This document shows, one piece after another, positions 47,874 through 56,975 of a stretch of 64,000 nucleotides of DNA. The DNA lies in the NCBI RefSeq assembly GCF_009176725.1, contig NZ_AP020337.1, forward strand, positions 2,356,001-2,420,000. The letters are read 5' to 3'. The notes beneath the pieces are model-generated. The model had not been told where the DNA came from, made no database searches, and was given only the letters and a program-made list of their open reading frames with translations. The DNA comes from Pseudomonas sp. KUIN-1. GTDB taxonomy: Bacteria > Pseudomonadota > Gammaproteobacteria > Pseudomonadales > Pseudomonadaceae. Both the position numbers and the translations under genes were made by a program. Numbering within the stretch: position 1 is the first letter of the stretch; each line of letters opens with the position of its first letter.

Positions 47874-48230
47874 ATTCCATTCCATAACAAGCAGTGAAGA
47901 AAGCGCGCACCTTAGCTCAGATGTTCGGGCAGGCACATAAAGAGACTTGCTCGGCAGGCATATATAGGAAAAGTCCTACAAAAATTAGCGTATCGGAGTA
48001 CGTAAAAGCCTACGTAGAACATAAGTGTGTTTAAACGTTAACGCTTATTTCAATGTGTGTTTGGCGAGTGCTGCCCCGAATGTTTATTACTTTCTGGAAT
48101 CATCATTCATGTTGACCGATGATTTCCTACGGGTCTGAACGTCGAATTAATCAATCCAGTTTGCCGGCGTCTGGCATGTACCTGTTTTTGCCCGGCATAT
48201 TTGAAGCCGAATAAAGCCGGCTGGCCGACG
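47874..48230. promoter_or_regulatory. Promoter region of the BvgA/EvgA-type regulator with heptamer-like repeats
   Basis: Contains the back-to-back inverted heptamers TAGGAAA/AGTCCTA (47965-47978), a further TTTCCTA at 48123-48129 and a repeated TACGTA (47999-48004 and 48011-48016). TTTCCTA matches the heptamer I recall for Bordetella BvgA binding, so autoregulation is plausible. The rest is AT-rich with no gene. Confidence 0.45.
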
Positions 48231-48623
48231 TCAGTCAACGAGGTTCCCCAGCAGGCGGCTGAGGTCGGGCCCGTGCAGGGGTTTGCTCAGGCAACCGAGC
48301 AGGGGGAGATCGCGCTGCAGGGCGAGTTGCTGCAGGTTTTCAAGCTGTGTATCAGGCAAGCCGCTGAGCAGAATGGCCTGGCGCAGCCAGCCGTGTCGGG
48401 CGGCCTCGTCGATCAGGTCGAGGCCTGACATGTCCGGCAGGCACTGATCGCACAGCACAAGCCCGTAGGGTTCCGCGCTGCGTTGCATGGCGGCCATGGC
48501 CTCGGCCGCCGTCAGCACGGGAGTCAGCAGGAAGTAGCCATGGTTGTTGAGCAGCACCTGAGTGGCGATCAGTTGAAACGGGTGATCTTCCACCAGAAGG
48601 ATGCGCAGGCTATGTGTGGACAT
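48231..48623 (-). CDS. Receiver-domain-only response regulator
   Basis: 130 residues, a single CheY-like domain: ILLVEDHPFQLIATQVLL, phospho-Asp in LVLCDQCLPDMSG, Thr/Ser position in AILLSG and Lys in CLSKPL. No output domain. About 360 nt upstream of the BvgA-type gene in the same direction, so it may act as an extra phosphate acceptor or sink for the hybrid kinase, which has a histidine phosphotransfer domain. This pairing is inference. Confidence 0.8.
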   Translation of the reverse strand: MSTHSLRILLVEDHPFQLIATQVLLNNHGYFLLTPVLTAAEAMAAMQRSAEPYGLVLCDQCLPDMSGLDLIDEAARHGWLRQAILLSGLPDTQLENLQQLALQRDLPLLGCLSKPLHGPDLSRLLGNLVD

Positions 48624-48872
48624 GAGCGTTCCGGAAAGGCCCTGGCGAAGCGTTCAGGCATCGGCAGGCGGCGTGCGGACCCGTGAGTATCGCAGGCGGA
48701 TGGATGATGTGCCGGATGGCAGTTGAAGTGGCTGGAATTATTGAGGGATGCAAGAAAAGCTGCGATAGGACCCGTCTGACATGCATGTAGGGCCTGTCTG
48801 AGTTTTGCGAGGCAATCAGTCTGACCAGCCTTTTGCCTGTATCCATTCAGGCAGCGGGCTGGTCGATGGAAG

Positions 48873-50204
48873 CTATATCTGTCCGGAGCGGCCGGTCATT
48901 TCCCGGGCCATTTCGCTGGCGTAGCTGTCGGTCATCCCGGCGATGAAATCGATCATGCGCAGGAACGAGGTATGCAGCGGTGCCTTGGGATCGGGCGCGC
49001 TGTTACCCAGCAAGTCGAGGATGCGTCGATGCTTGAACGAGGGTGTCCTGCCGCCAAACTGTTCGACGGCCGCGCCGCAGAACGCGTTGAGGAGGATTTC
49101 CAGCGTGGTGTAGGCACCGATTTCATGCAGTGTCTTGCGCTTGTCCTGAAAGATTTTCTTGCGCGCCATGTCCTTGGCGTTGAGCACACAGCGTTTGGCC
49201 GGACCGTGCATGTGCTCGACCAGGTCGCCAGGCAGGGTGCCGGCCAGCAAGGCGTCCTGCTGCTCGACGAAGGCTCTGGCGGCCGCGTTGGTCAAGTGCT
49301 CGATAGCCTTGCCACGCAGAATTGCCAGTTTGCGCCGTCGTGAGTCGCCCGGGCCCAACTGTCGGTAGGTTTCCGGCAGATCATCGCCGACCAGCCCGAG
49401 CAAAAGCGATTCCACTTCCGCGTAATTGAGCAGGTCCATCTCCAGACCGTCTTCCAGATCGATCAGGGCGTAACAGATGTCGTCGGCGGCTTCCATCAGA
49501 TAAACCAGCGGATGACGCGCCCAGCGCTGATCTTCGAGCTGCGGCAAACCCAGCTTGCCGGCGATCTGCTCAAGGATTGGCAGTTCGCTCTGATAGCAAC
49601 CGAACTTGTGCTTCTTGTAGCCCAGCGAGTCCGCATGGCGGGCGGTCCACGGGTATTTGAGGTAAGTGCCCAATGTGGCGTAGGTCAGGCGGGTGCCGCC
49701 GTCGAACTGGTGGTATTCCAGCTGCGTCAGCACCCGGAACCCTTGGGCATTGCCTTCGAAATTGAGGAAGTCATTGCGCTCGGTCTCGCTCATCGCGTCG
49801 AGCCAGCCACGCCCGGCCGCCTGATTGAACCAGTTGCGAATCGCATCTTCGCCCGAGTGACCGAACGGCGGATTGCCGATGTCGTGCGCCAGACAGGCCG
49901 ACTGCACGACCATGCCCAGGTCGCTCGGATCGCACCAGTCGGGCAGGGCAGAGCGCAGCGTTTCGCCGACGCGCATCCCCAGCGAGCGGCCGACACAACT
50001 GACTTCCAGCGAATGGGTCAGGCGCGTATGGATATGATCGTTGCTGGACACCGGATGCACCTGGGTCTTGCGTCCCAGGCGGCGGAAGGCCCCGGAAAAG
50101 ATGATCCGGTCATGGTCCTTGTGAAACGGACTGCGCCCCAGTTCCTCGGGGCTGTGCAGGGTCTTGCCCAGTCGTTCGCGGTTAAGCAGTGTTTGCCAAT
50201 CCAA
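48873..50204 (-). CDS. dgt: Deoxyguanosinetriphosphate triphosphohydrolase-like protein
   Basis: 443 residues, HD superfamily. Metal-binding motifs: [31 protein letters not shown] and a late [19 protein letters not shown]. Hydrolyses dNTPs to deoxynucleoside and triphosphate. I chose TTG at 50204 (protein [13 protein letters not shown]), which has GGAG 8 nt upstream; a GTG three codons earlier is the alternative. Confidence 0.92.
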   Translation of the reverse strand: MDWQTLLNRERLGKTLHSPEELGRSPFHKDHDRIIFSGAFRRLGRKTQVHPVSSNDHIHTRLTHSLEVSCVGRSLGMRVGETLRSALPDWCDPSDLGMVVQSACLAHDIGNPPFGHSGEDAIRNWFNQAAGRGWLDAMSETERNDFLNFEGNAQGFRVLTQLEYHQFDGGTRLTYATLGTYLKYPWTARHADSLGYKKHKFGCYQSELPILEQIAGKLGLPQLEDQRWARHPLVYLMEAADDICYALIDLEDGLEMDLLNYAEVESLLLGLVGDDLPETYRQLGPGDSRRRKLAILRGKAIEHLTNAAARAFVEQQDALLAGTLPGDLVEHMHGPAKRCVLNAKDMARKKIFQDKRKTLHEIGAYTTLEILLNAFCGAAVEQFGGRTPSFKHRRILDLLGNSAPDPKAPLHTSFLRMIDFIAGMTDSYASEMAREMTGRSGQI

Positions 50205-50290
50205 TGCGTTCACTCCGTCAATAATAGGGGCGTAGCTTCCCGGTTCGACACGCCTGCCGCAAGGGCCGCATTGATGAAATCAGGCCCCGT

Positions 50291-50332
50291 AGAAAAACAA
50301 ATGCCTGCTCCGGAATACCGGAGCAGGCATTT
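50291..50332 (-). terminator. Terminator of the DUF883/holin-X operon
   Basis: A stem of about 15 bp (AAATGCCTGCTCCGG/CCGGAGCAGGCATTT, loop of 4) followed on the minus strand by TGTTTTTCT. It lies 50 nt after the last gene. Confidence 0.88.
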
Positions 50333-50383
50333 ACATTCAGGCCGGGAGATTCGAGCCTGGGTCACGCGAGACGCAGGGTGCAA

Positions 50384-50740
50384 TCAGACTTTGCGATTGC
50401 GATTCTGCAGGGTGCGTGCTTGCATGGCGACCTTGACCAGGGGCGTCAAGGTGATGCCCAGCTTCAACAGGCGTCCCAGCAGGCTGGTACGTCCGGTTTT
50501 GGCACGTTTACCGCTCAGGAAGCCCAGCAGGGCCACCGAGCCCACGCCCCAGAGCGGCGCGTGGCGAAAGCCCAGCGCGCTTTTCCAGTCATGGCGGATG
50601 CCGCGAAAGCGTTGCAACGGCTGCATCAGTTGCGTCGATTCGTGGCGAATTTCCTGGCGGTGCATTTCCATGCGCAAGCGAATCAATGCCTTGCGCAGTT
50701 CTCGACGGGTATTGCTCTGGTGCGACTTGGGTTCACTCAT
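50384..50740 (-). CDS. Small basic protein, third gene of a YqjD-YqjE-like operon (YqjK-like)
   Basis: 118 residues, very basic (RRELRKALIRLRMEMHRQEIRHE), with a hydrophobic centre (PLWGVGSVALLGFLSG) and a second near the C terminus. I do not recognise the family with confidence; position and size resemble YqjK. Its start overlaps the stop of the preceding gene by 4 nt. Probably inner-membrane associated. Confidence 0.6.
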   Translation of the reverse strand: MSEPKSHQSNTRRELRKALIRLRMEMHRQEIRHESTQLMQPLQRFRGIRHDWKSALGFRHAPLWGVGSVALLGFLSGKRAKTGRTSLLGRLLKLGITLTPLVKVAMQARTLQNRNRKV

Positions 50741-51129
50741 GGCATCAATCGCTCACGGTCATTGGCCAGTTCTTCGAGGGTCGCATGGAAAGGCGAGGAC
50801 TCGTCGAAGATCGCTGCCTTGAGGCGCAATCCACAGAAGATCGCGGCCAGCAGGTAAAACGTACACAGGCCGACGATGCCCGCCAGACGATAGCTGTCCC
50901 ACAGAACGATCAGCAGCAAGGCCGAGAGCCCGGTGAGCAGCAGCAGGCCGAAAACCAGGGCCAGACCGGCGAACAGCAGCAGGCTGACGGTTCGCGCTTT
51001 CTGTTCCTGCAATTCGATGCCGAACAGCTCGACGTGAGTGTGCAACAGGCCAAGGAATGCAGCGCCCAGGCGCCGCGGTGAAGAGCCCGGAGTTCCCTCG
51101 GGCGGTGCTGATTCCGTTCCCAGAGTCAT
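50737..51129 (-). CDS. Phage holin superfamily III / YqjE-like membrane protein
   Basis: 130 residues with two long hydrophobic helices (TVSLLLFAGLALVFGLLLLTGLSALLLIVLW and GIVGLCTFYLLAAIFCGLRL), the layout of the holin-X/YqjE family. Despite the name it is a housekeeping membrane protein; no phage genes are near. Follows the DUF883 gene by 4 nt. Confidence 0.8.
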   Translation of the reverse strand: MTLGTESAPPEGTPGSSPRRLGAAFLGLLHTHVELFGIELQEQKARTVSLLLFAGLALVFGLLLLTGLSALLLIVLWDSYRLAGIVGLCTFYLLAAIFCGLRLKAAIFDESSPFHATLEELANDRERLMP

Positions 51130-51133
51130 GATG

Positions 51134-51448
51134 TTAGCGCCTTGTAGCCAGCAGACCGATCAGAAAGCCGACACCTGCGGCGATACCGACGGACTGCCAG
51201 GGGTTGTTCTGAACGTAATCTTCGGTGGCGACCACTGCGGCTTCGCCGCGCTCGCGCAGCGAGTCTTCGGTGGTCTTCAGGGTTTCCTTGGCACGCAGCA
51301 GACTTTCACGGATCTGGGCGCGCAGTTCATCGGCCTGATCACCCGCCAGAGAGGCGGTATGCGCCAGCAATTTCTCAGTGTCGGCAACCAGTACCTGGAA
51401 GTCGGCTCTCAGGATTTCCTGAGCATTCTGTGCAGTTTCGCGGGCCAT
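51134..51448 (-). CDS. DUF883 family protein (YqjD/ElaB/YgaM-like)
   Basis: 104 residues: an amphipathic helical N-terminal region (AQEILRADFQVLVADTEKLL) and a C-terminal membrane anchor (SVGIAAGVGFLIGLLATRR). Family members are inner-membrane, ribosome-associated stationary-phase proteins. First gene of the three-gene operon. Confidence 0.88.
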   Translation of the reverse strand: MARETAQNAQEILRADFQVLVADTEKLLAHTASLAGDQADELRAQIRESLLRAKETLKTTEDSLRERGEAAVVATEDYVQNNPWQSVGIAAGVGFLIGLLATRR

Positions 51449-51695
51449 GATGTTCTCCGTTTGGTGGGCGTATGAATGTTTCGAGTACAGGTGATTCCTG
51501 AAGGTTCACTTCGATTGCCGTATCGTGTTCGATCAGGCTTTACGCTGCCGCTGCACCTTACTCCAAAACTATCTGCCAGGAAAAACCGCAAGCACTGGAA
51601 GATTGGGGTTCCGTATTTCTGGCCATTGGCTATGCTCCACACGCGTGACCACGGGATGGCCTGGCGCGCGCGACATCCGTTGAATGGAGAGAGGC

Positions 51696-52766
51696 ATGGA
51701 GCGGCTGTATTCCCTGCAGGGGCTCAGGGGCGTAGCGGTCCTTGGCGTTGTGTTGTTTCACATGATGTCGGTAGAGAGCAAGTTTTCCGGTGGCGATATC
51801 CTTCTGCCGCCCTGGCTCGATTTTTTTCAGCTGGGCGTCGATCTGTTTTTCGTCATCAGCGGATTCGTCATGGTGATTGTCAGCCGTGGACGTTTTCAGA
51901 GCGCAATCGAGGCTCAGCGCTTTCTGTTCAATCGAGTATCGCGGATCTATCCCACGTACTGGCTGTACTTTTTCATCACCCTGGCGGTTTATCTGGTGCA
52001 GCCGGGCATGGTCAACAGCGGGCATGGCTCGTCCAACCTGATCATGTCGTTCCTGTTGTTGCCCAACGACAAGGTGCTGCTGGTGATGGTCGCCTGGTCG
52101 CTGCTGTTCGAGTTGTGGTTCTACGTGGTGTTCTCCGGCTTCCTGCTGTTTCGCGAGCGCAGTCTGCCGTTTCTGCTCGGCGGCTGGGGCGTGATCATCG
52201 TGGTGTTCAATACGCTGGCAGACTGGCAGGACTATTCCTCGGCAGTGAAGATCATCCTGCATCCCTATGCCCTCGAGTTCATGCTGGGCGCCGCGCTGGC
52301 CCTGTTCTTTTACGGTCGCCACAGTGCCCGCGTACCGACGGCTGCGGTCTGGTTACTGCTCGGTGTCGCGCTGTTGGCGGCGGTGCCCCTGATCGGCTAT
52401 TACCGGTTGTATGAAAGTCAGGGCCTGCTGCGCATGCTCATGGTCGGGGGCTCGTTCGGCGTGCTGGTCCTGACGCTGGCCTTGCTCGAACGACGCCGAC
52501 ACCTGCTGGTGCCCGGGTTTCTGGTTGCCGTGGGCGATATGTCCTACACGATCTATCTGTCTCATCTGCTGGTGCTGGGGGTGATCGGCAGGGTCTGGAG
52601 CCTGGTGGGGGCCTGGCCCGAAAGCTATCTGGACAACCTGTTTTTCGCGTTGCTGATGCTGGCTGCGGCGGTGTGCTATGGCTGGGTCGGTTATCGTTGT
52701 TTCGAGAAACCGGTACTGGACCGTGCCAACGCGTTCAGCAAGGCGCATTTCCGGGTGTCGACGTGA
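51696..52766 (+). CDS. Acyltransferase family 3 membrane protein (OafA/YrhL-like)
   Basis: About 356 residues with about 10 hydrophobic helices. The N terminus LQGLRGVAVLGVVLFHMMSV carries the conserved His of acyltransferase-3 proteins, and the motif RVSRIYPTYWL is typical. Such enzymes O-acylate surface sugars or other glycans; target unknown. The ATG at 51696 has GGAG 6 nt upstream; an ATG four codons earlier lacks a ribosome site. Confidence 0.87.
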   Translation: MERLYSLQGLRGVAVLGVVLFHMMSVESKFSGGDILLPPWLDFFQLGVDLFFVISGFVMVIVSRGRFQSAIEAQRFLFNRVSRIYPTYWLYFFITLAVYLVQPGMVNSGHGSSNLIMSFLLLPNDKVLLVMVAWSLLFELWFYVVFSGFLLFRERSLPFLLGGWGVIIVVFNTLADWQDYSSAVKIILHPYALEFMLGAALALFFYGRHSARVPTAAVWLLLGVALLAAVPLIGYYRLYESQGLLRMLMVGGSFGVLVLTLALLERRRHLLVPGFLVAVGDMSYTIYLSHLLVLGVIGRVWSLVGAWPESYLDNLFFALLMLAAAVCYGWVGYRCFEKPVLDRANAFSKAHFRVST

Positions 52767-52823
52767 TCCCGGTGCGCGCCTAGAATAATTTCCGCTCACC
52801 GAGGATTCGCCGAGGATTGACTC

Positions 52824-53066
52824 ATGCCCCCCGAATGCCAGCTGTTCAGCACCCTGGGATGTCCGCTGTGCGAGGTTGCCGAAGCGGTTTTACTGCCGTT
52901 TGCCATTGAGCACGGCCTGCTGGTTGAGCTGGTCGACATCTGCGAGGATGAGCAACTGCTTGAACGCTACGAGTTGCGCGTTCCTGTGTTGCGTCGAGTC
53001 GACACCGGTGACGAGCTGGACTGGCCATTTGATGCGCCTCAAGTGGCGTCGTTTCTGAGTCGCTGA
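52824..53066 (+). CDS. Glutaredoxin-like protein (DUF836)
   Basis: 80 residues with the thioredoxin-fold redox motif CPLC in LFSTLGCPLCEVAEAVLLP, and ELRVPVLRRVDTGDELDWPF including the cis-Pro region. Likely a small cytoplasmic thiol protein. Starts 57 nt after the acyltransferase stop. Confidence 0.82.
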   Translation: MPPECQLFSTLGCPLCEVAEAVLLPFAIEHGLLVELVDICEDEQLLERYELRVPVLRRVDTGDELDWPFDAPQVASFLSR

Positions 53067-53118
53067 GCTGCTTTGTCGTTGAGCTGCATTCCCTTTCATT
53101 TACCGGACACGACGCGCA

Positions 53119-54039
53119 GTGAATATCGATACACGCATCAAATTTCGCCATCTGGTCTGCTTTCTCGAAGTGGCCCGGCAGGGCAGTCTGGCGCGTGCCT
53201 CCGACGTTCTGGCGATCAGTCAGCCTGCGTTGTCGAAAAGTCTCAAAGAGCTGGAAACCCTGCTCGACACCACGTTGTTCGTGCGCAGCAAGAGCGGTGC
53301 GGCACTTACCGAAGCGGGTGTGGCGTTCATGCGCTTTGCCGGGCCGAGCGTTCAGGCCCTGCGCGAGGGTGTCAGCAGCCTGAGATCCGGTGAACATGAC
53401 ACCGTTACTGCACGGCTGGGCGTACTGTCGACGGCCGAAAGCCTGCTGGTGCCTGAGGTCGTTCATCGCCTGCACCAGCGGCACCCGGCGCTGATCGTCA
53501 GCGTGATGACCGGGCCCAGTGCCTATCTGCTGTCGCAATTGAGGGTAGGGGAGCTGGATCTGGTGGTCGGGCGCATGACTGACAGCCCGCAGATTCAGGG
53601 CCTGACGTTCGAGCACCTGTACAACGAGTCGATGACACTGGTGGTGCGCAGCGATCACCCGCTGCTGGCTGCGCCGCTCAAGCCCGAAAGCCTGGAGCAA
53701 TTCCCGCTGGTGCTGCCGCTGGCAGGCACGACCATCCGCAAGTTTGCCGATAGTCTGTTCGTGCAGTGCGGCATCCGCATGCCGCGGCAACGCCTGGAAA
53801 CCCTCTCGCTTACCCTCAGTCGGCGCTATGTGCAATGCAGCGATGCGGTGTGGATCGCGCCACTGGATGCCGTGTCGCTGGAGTTGAAAGGTGGCACGCT
53901 GGTTGAACTGGACATGGGTATTCGTGAGCCGGGCGGCTCGGTCGGTTTGTGCAGCAACCCGGCCTTGCCACTCACGCGCGCAGCGCAGTGGTGTGTGGAC
54001 GAGCTGCGCAGTCTTGGAGAGGCCTGTCGCAACGGCTAG
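53119..54039 (+). CDS. pcaQ: LysR-type regulator PcaQ
   Basis: 306 residues. N-terminal winged HTH (FRHLVCFLEVARQGSLARAS, SQPALSKSLKELE) and a substrate-binding-like effector domain. GTG start at 53119. Directly upstream of pcaH in the same direction, and a consensus PcaQ-type box lies between them. PcaQ activates protocatechuate genes with a beta-carboxymuconate-pathway intermediate as co-inducer in rhizobia. Fluorescent pseudomonads such as P. putida use IclR-type PcaR for other pca genes. Confidence 0.9.
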   Translation: MNIDTRIKFRHLVCFLEVARQGSLARASDVLAISQPALSKSLKELETLLDTTLFVRSKSGAALTEAGVAFMRFAGPSVQALREGVSSLRSGEHDTVTARLGVLSTAESLLVPEVVHRLHQRHPALIVSVMTGPSAYLLSQLRVGELDLVVGRMTDSPQIQGLTFEHLYNESMTLVVRSDHPLLAAPLKPESLEQFPLVLPLAGTTIRKFADSLFVQCGIRMPRQRLETLSLTLSRRYVQCSDAVWIAPLDAVSLELKGGTLVELDMGIREPGGSVGLCSNPALPLTRAAQWCVDELRSLGEACRNG

Positions 54040-54042
54040 CAT

Positions 54043-54062
54043 CCATAACCAAATGGTTATGG
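54043..54062. promoter_or_regulatory. PcaQ-binding box upstream of pcaH
   Basis: CCATAACCAAATGGTTATGG is a perfect 9-bp inverted repeat with a 2-bp spacer, containing ATAACC-N4-GGTTAT. The reported rhizobial PcaQ site is ATAACC-N4-GGTTAA. It lies 119 nt before the pcaH start and just after the pcaQ stop. Confidence 0.82.
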
Positions 54063-54180
54063 ATCATGGGGTTTATTTCAGTTCTCCATAAGCATGGATC
54101 GCGCGACACTTCGCCGCAGCCTGTAGCGCATGTGATCGACGCCTGCGCGCCCCATAAAAAAGAAAAAAGAGGAGAACGCC

Positions 54181-54900
54181 ATGTCTGCCGCGGACAACAG
54201 CCGCTTCGTCATTCGTGACCGAAACTGGCATCCAAAAGCGCTCACACCTGATTACAAGACCTCGATCCTGCGCTCGCCGCGCCAGGCGCTGGTCAGTATC
54301 CCGCAGTCCATTTCCGAAACCACCGGCCCGGATTTCTCGCATTTGAAATTCGGCCAGCACGATAACGACCTGCTGCTCAATTTCAACAACGGTGGGCTGC
54401 CCATCGGTGAGCGTATTCTGCTGGCCGGGCGGGTCTGCGATCAGTATGGAAAGCCGATCCCGCATACCCTGGTGGAGATCTGGCAGGCCAACGCCGGCGG
54501 GCGTTATCGCCACAAGCGCGATGCCTATCTGGCGCCCATCGATCCCAATTTCGGCGGCGTCGGACGTGCGTTGACCGACAGCGAAGGCAATTACAGCTTC
54601 CGTACCGTCAAGCCAGGGCCTTACCCATGGCGCAACGGTCCCAATGACTGGCGCCCGGCACACATTCATGTGTCGATCAGCGGGCCGTCGATTGCCACAC
54701 GGCTGATCACCCAGTTGTATTTCGAAGGCGATCCGCTGATTCCGATCTGCCCGATCGTCAAGGCCATCGCCAACCCGGACGCCGTGCAGAGTCTGATTGC
54801 CAGGCTCGACCTGGGCATGGGCAATCCAATGGATTGCCTGGCGTATCGCTTTGATATCGTGTTGCGCGGCCAGCGCAAGACTCACTTCGAAAACTGCTGA
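54181..54900 (+). CDS. pcaH: Protocatechuate 3,4-dioxygenase beta subunit
   Basis: 239 residues. Intradiol ring-cleavage dioxygenase; the iron ligands lie in the beta subunit: Tyr in [15 protein letters not shown], and Tyr/His in [11 protein letters not shown] and [18 protein letters not shown] lies before the ATG. Works with PcaG (12 nt downstream) to open protocatechuate to 3-carboxy-cis,cis-muconate. Confidence 0.96.
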   Translation: MSAADNSRFVIRDRNWHPKALTPDYKTSILRSPRQALVSIPQSISETTGPDFSHLKFGQHDNDLLLNFNNGGLPIGERILLAGRVCDQYGKPIPHTLVEIWQANAGGRYRHKRDAYLAPIDPNFGGVGRALTDSEGNYSFRTVKPGPYPWRNGPNDWRPAHIHVSISGPSIATRLITQLYFEGDPLIPICPIVKAIANPDAVQSLIARLDLGMGNPMDCLAYRFDIVLRGQRKTHFENC

Positions 54901-54911
54901 GGAGGCCCGAC

Positions 54912-55514
54912 ATGCCCGTTCAATTGCTGCAGGAAACCCCTTCGCAAACCGCCGGCCCCTACGTCCACATCGGTCTTGCACCGCAGGTGGCCGGCAACCC
55001 GACCCGCGAGCTGGAAATCTGGAACGAGATGGCCAGGCCCGAGGCGCCCGGCGAGCACATCGTGTTGCTGGGCAAAGTCTTCGACGGCAACGGCCATTTG
55101 ATCCGCGATGCCTACCTGGAATTCTGGCAGGCGGATCATCAGGGCGCGTATCACAGCGAATTCCACCCGGACAGGCCGTTCAACGGCTTTGGTCGCACGG
55201 CAACCGCGGACGATGGCCAGTGGATCCTGAAGACCATCAAGCCAGGCTCTGCGCGCAATGCGGCGGGTGTGCCGATGGCGGCGCACATCAATGTTTCGCT
55301 GTTTGCGCGTGGCATCAATATTCATCTGCAGACGCGGTTGTATTTCGACGACGAAGCCCAGGCGAATGCGCAGGACCCGGTGCTCAATCTGATCGAGCAG
55401 CCCCCGCGTCGCGAAACCCTGGTGGCGCGCCGCTGCACGTACGAGGGGCAGACGGCCTATCGTTTTGATATCCGTGTACAGGGTGAAGGCGAGACAGTGT
55501 TTTTCGATTTCTGA
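54912..55514 (+). CDS. pcaG: Protocatechuate 3,4-dioxygenase alpha subunit
   Basis: 200 residues, intradiol dioxygenase fold without the complete iron ligand set. SQTAGPYVHIGLAPQ at the N terminus is characteristic, as is AAHINVSLFARGINIHLQTRLYF. Pairs with PcaH in one transcript. Confidence 0.96.
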   Translation: MPVQLLQETPSQTAGPYVHIGLAPQVAGNPTRELEIWNEMARPEAPGEHIVLLGKVFDGNGHLIRDAYLEFWQADHQGAYHSEFHPDRPFNGFGRTATADDGQWILKTIKPGSARNAAGVPMAAHINVSLFARGINIHLQTRLYFDDEAQANAQDPVLNLIEQPPRRETLVARRCTYEGQTAYRFDIRVQGEGETVFFDF

Positions 55515-55601
55515 ATCGCTTGTCGATTGCGAAATCAATGTGCGTGCGATTCAAGGCGCCTGCATCGGCAGGCGACCCTATAAAAATAAAAGGACACCTC
55601 C

Positions 55602-56951
55602 ATGACGCTTTCCGCCGGCAGCCCCGCGCCGAGTACGCTCGACGTTCAGGCCTTCATCAATGCGCAACCGCTATCCGGGTACCAGTGGCGAGTGGTTGCG
55701 CTGTGTTTTCTGATCGTGTTTCTCGACGGCCTCGATACTGCTGCAATGGGCTTCATTGCCCCCGCGCTCAGCCAGGATTGGGGGATTGATCGGGCCAGTC
55801 TGGGGCCGGTGATGAGCGCTGCGCTGATCGGCATGGTGTTCGGCGCGCTGGGTTCCGGCCCACTGGCGGACCGCTTCGGACGCAAGGTGGTGCTGGTGGT
55901 CGCGGTGCTGCTGTTCGGTCTATTCAGCCTGGCATCAGCCTATAGCAGCAACATCGATCAATTGCTGGTCCTGCGCCTGTTGACCGGGCTCGGGCTTGGC
56001 GCAGCGATGCCCAACGCCACCACGTTGCTGTCGGAATACACCCCCGAACGGCTCAAGTCGTTGCTGGTGACGAGCATGTTCTGCGGTTTCAATCTGGGCA
56101 TGGCCTGCGGCGGTTTTGTGTCGGCCAAGCTGATCCCCAGCATGGGCTGGCACAGCCTGCTGATGCTGGGCGGTATCCTGCCCCTCCTGCTGGGGTTGGT
56201 GCTGATGGTCTGGCTGCCGGAGTCGGCGCGGTTTCTGGTGGTTCGCAATCGCGGTGCGGAGCGGATCCGCAAGGTACTGGCACCGATCGCGCCGAAGGCA
56301 CTGGCCGGCATCACTGACTTCAGCGTTCCCGAACAGAAAACGGTCAGCAGCCGCAACGTGCTGAAAGTGATTTTTTCCGGCACCTACAGCGCCGGCACGC
56401 TGTTGCTGTGGCTGACGTATTTCATGGGCCTGGTCATCGTCTACCTGCTGACCAGCTGGCTGCCGACGCTGATGCGCGACAGCGGCGCGAGCATGGAACA
56501 GTCGGCTTTCATCGGCGCGCTGTTTCAGTTCGGCGGCGTGTTGAGCGCTGTGGGCGTGGGCTGGGCGATGGATCGTTACAACCCGCACAAGGTCATTGGT
56601 TGTGCCTATGCGCTGGCGGGCGTGTTCGCCTGGCTGGTCGGGCAGAGTCTGGGTAACGTCGCGCTGTTGGCGACACTGGTGCTGCTGGCCGGTATGTGCA
56701 TCAACGGCGCGCAGTCGGCGATGCCGTCACTGGCAGCGCGTTTTTACCCCACCCAGGGGCGTGCCACGGGGGTGTCGTGGATGCTCGGGATCGGCCGTTT
56801 CGGCGCCATTCTCGGCGCCTGGGCCGGTGCCACGCTGCTGGGCCTGGGCTGGACGTTCGAGCAGGTGCTGACCGCGCTGGTGATTCCGGCGGCGCTGGCC
56901 GCGATTGCGGTGCTGATCAAGGGCTGGGTCAGTCATTCGGACGCTACCTGA
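55602..56951 (+). CDS. Aromatic acid:H+ symporter (MFS, PcaK-like)
   Basis: 449 residues, about 12 helices. The DGLDTAAMGFIAPAL motif in the first helix and GPLADRFGRKVVL in loop 2-3 place it in the AAHS family. Probable uptake of protocatechuate, 4-hydroxybenzoate or a related acid. Lies between pcaG and pcaB, so part of the operon. Confidence 0.88.
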   Translation: MTLSAGSPAPSTLDVQAFINAQPLSGYQWRVVALCFLIVFLDGLDTAAMGFIAPALSQDWGIDRASLGPVMSAALIGMVFGALGSGPLADRFGRKVVLVVAVLLFGLFSLASAYSSNIDQLLVLRLLTGLGLGAAMPNATTLLSEYTPERLKSLLVTSMFCGFNLGMACGGFVSAKLIPSMGWHSLLMLGGILPLLLGLVLMVWLPESARFLVVRNRGAERIRKVLAPIAPKALAGITDFSVPEQKTVSSRNVLKVIFSGTYSAGTLLLWLTYFMGLVIVYLLTSWLPTLMRDSGASMEQSAFIGALFQFGGVLSAVGVGWAMDRYNPHKVIGCAYALAGVFAWLVGQSLGNVALLATLVLLAGMCINGAQSAMPSLAARFYPTQGRATGVSWMLGIGRFGAILGAWAGATLLGLGWTFEQVLTALVIPAALAAIAVLIKGWVSHSDAT

Positions 56952-56975
56952 AACCTTTCAATCTGGAGTGGTGAT

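Noticed and set aside
50737..51129. Phage holin as a sign of prophage
   Set aside because: The YqjE/holin-X family is a normal chromosomal membrane protein next to DUF883; no other phage gene is present.
52846..54042. 398-codon open frame antisense to the glutaredoxin-like gene and pcaQ
   Set aside because: Runs through two well-supported genes on the other strand and shows only low-complexity His/Gln/Arg composition.
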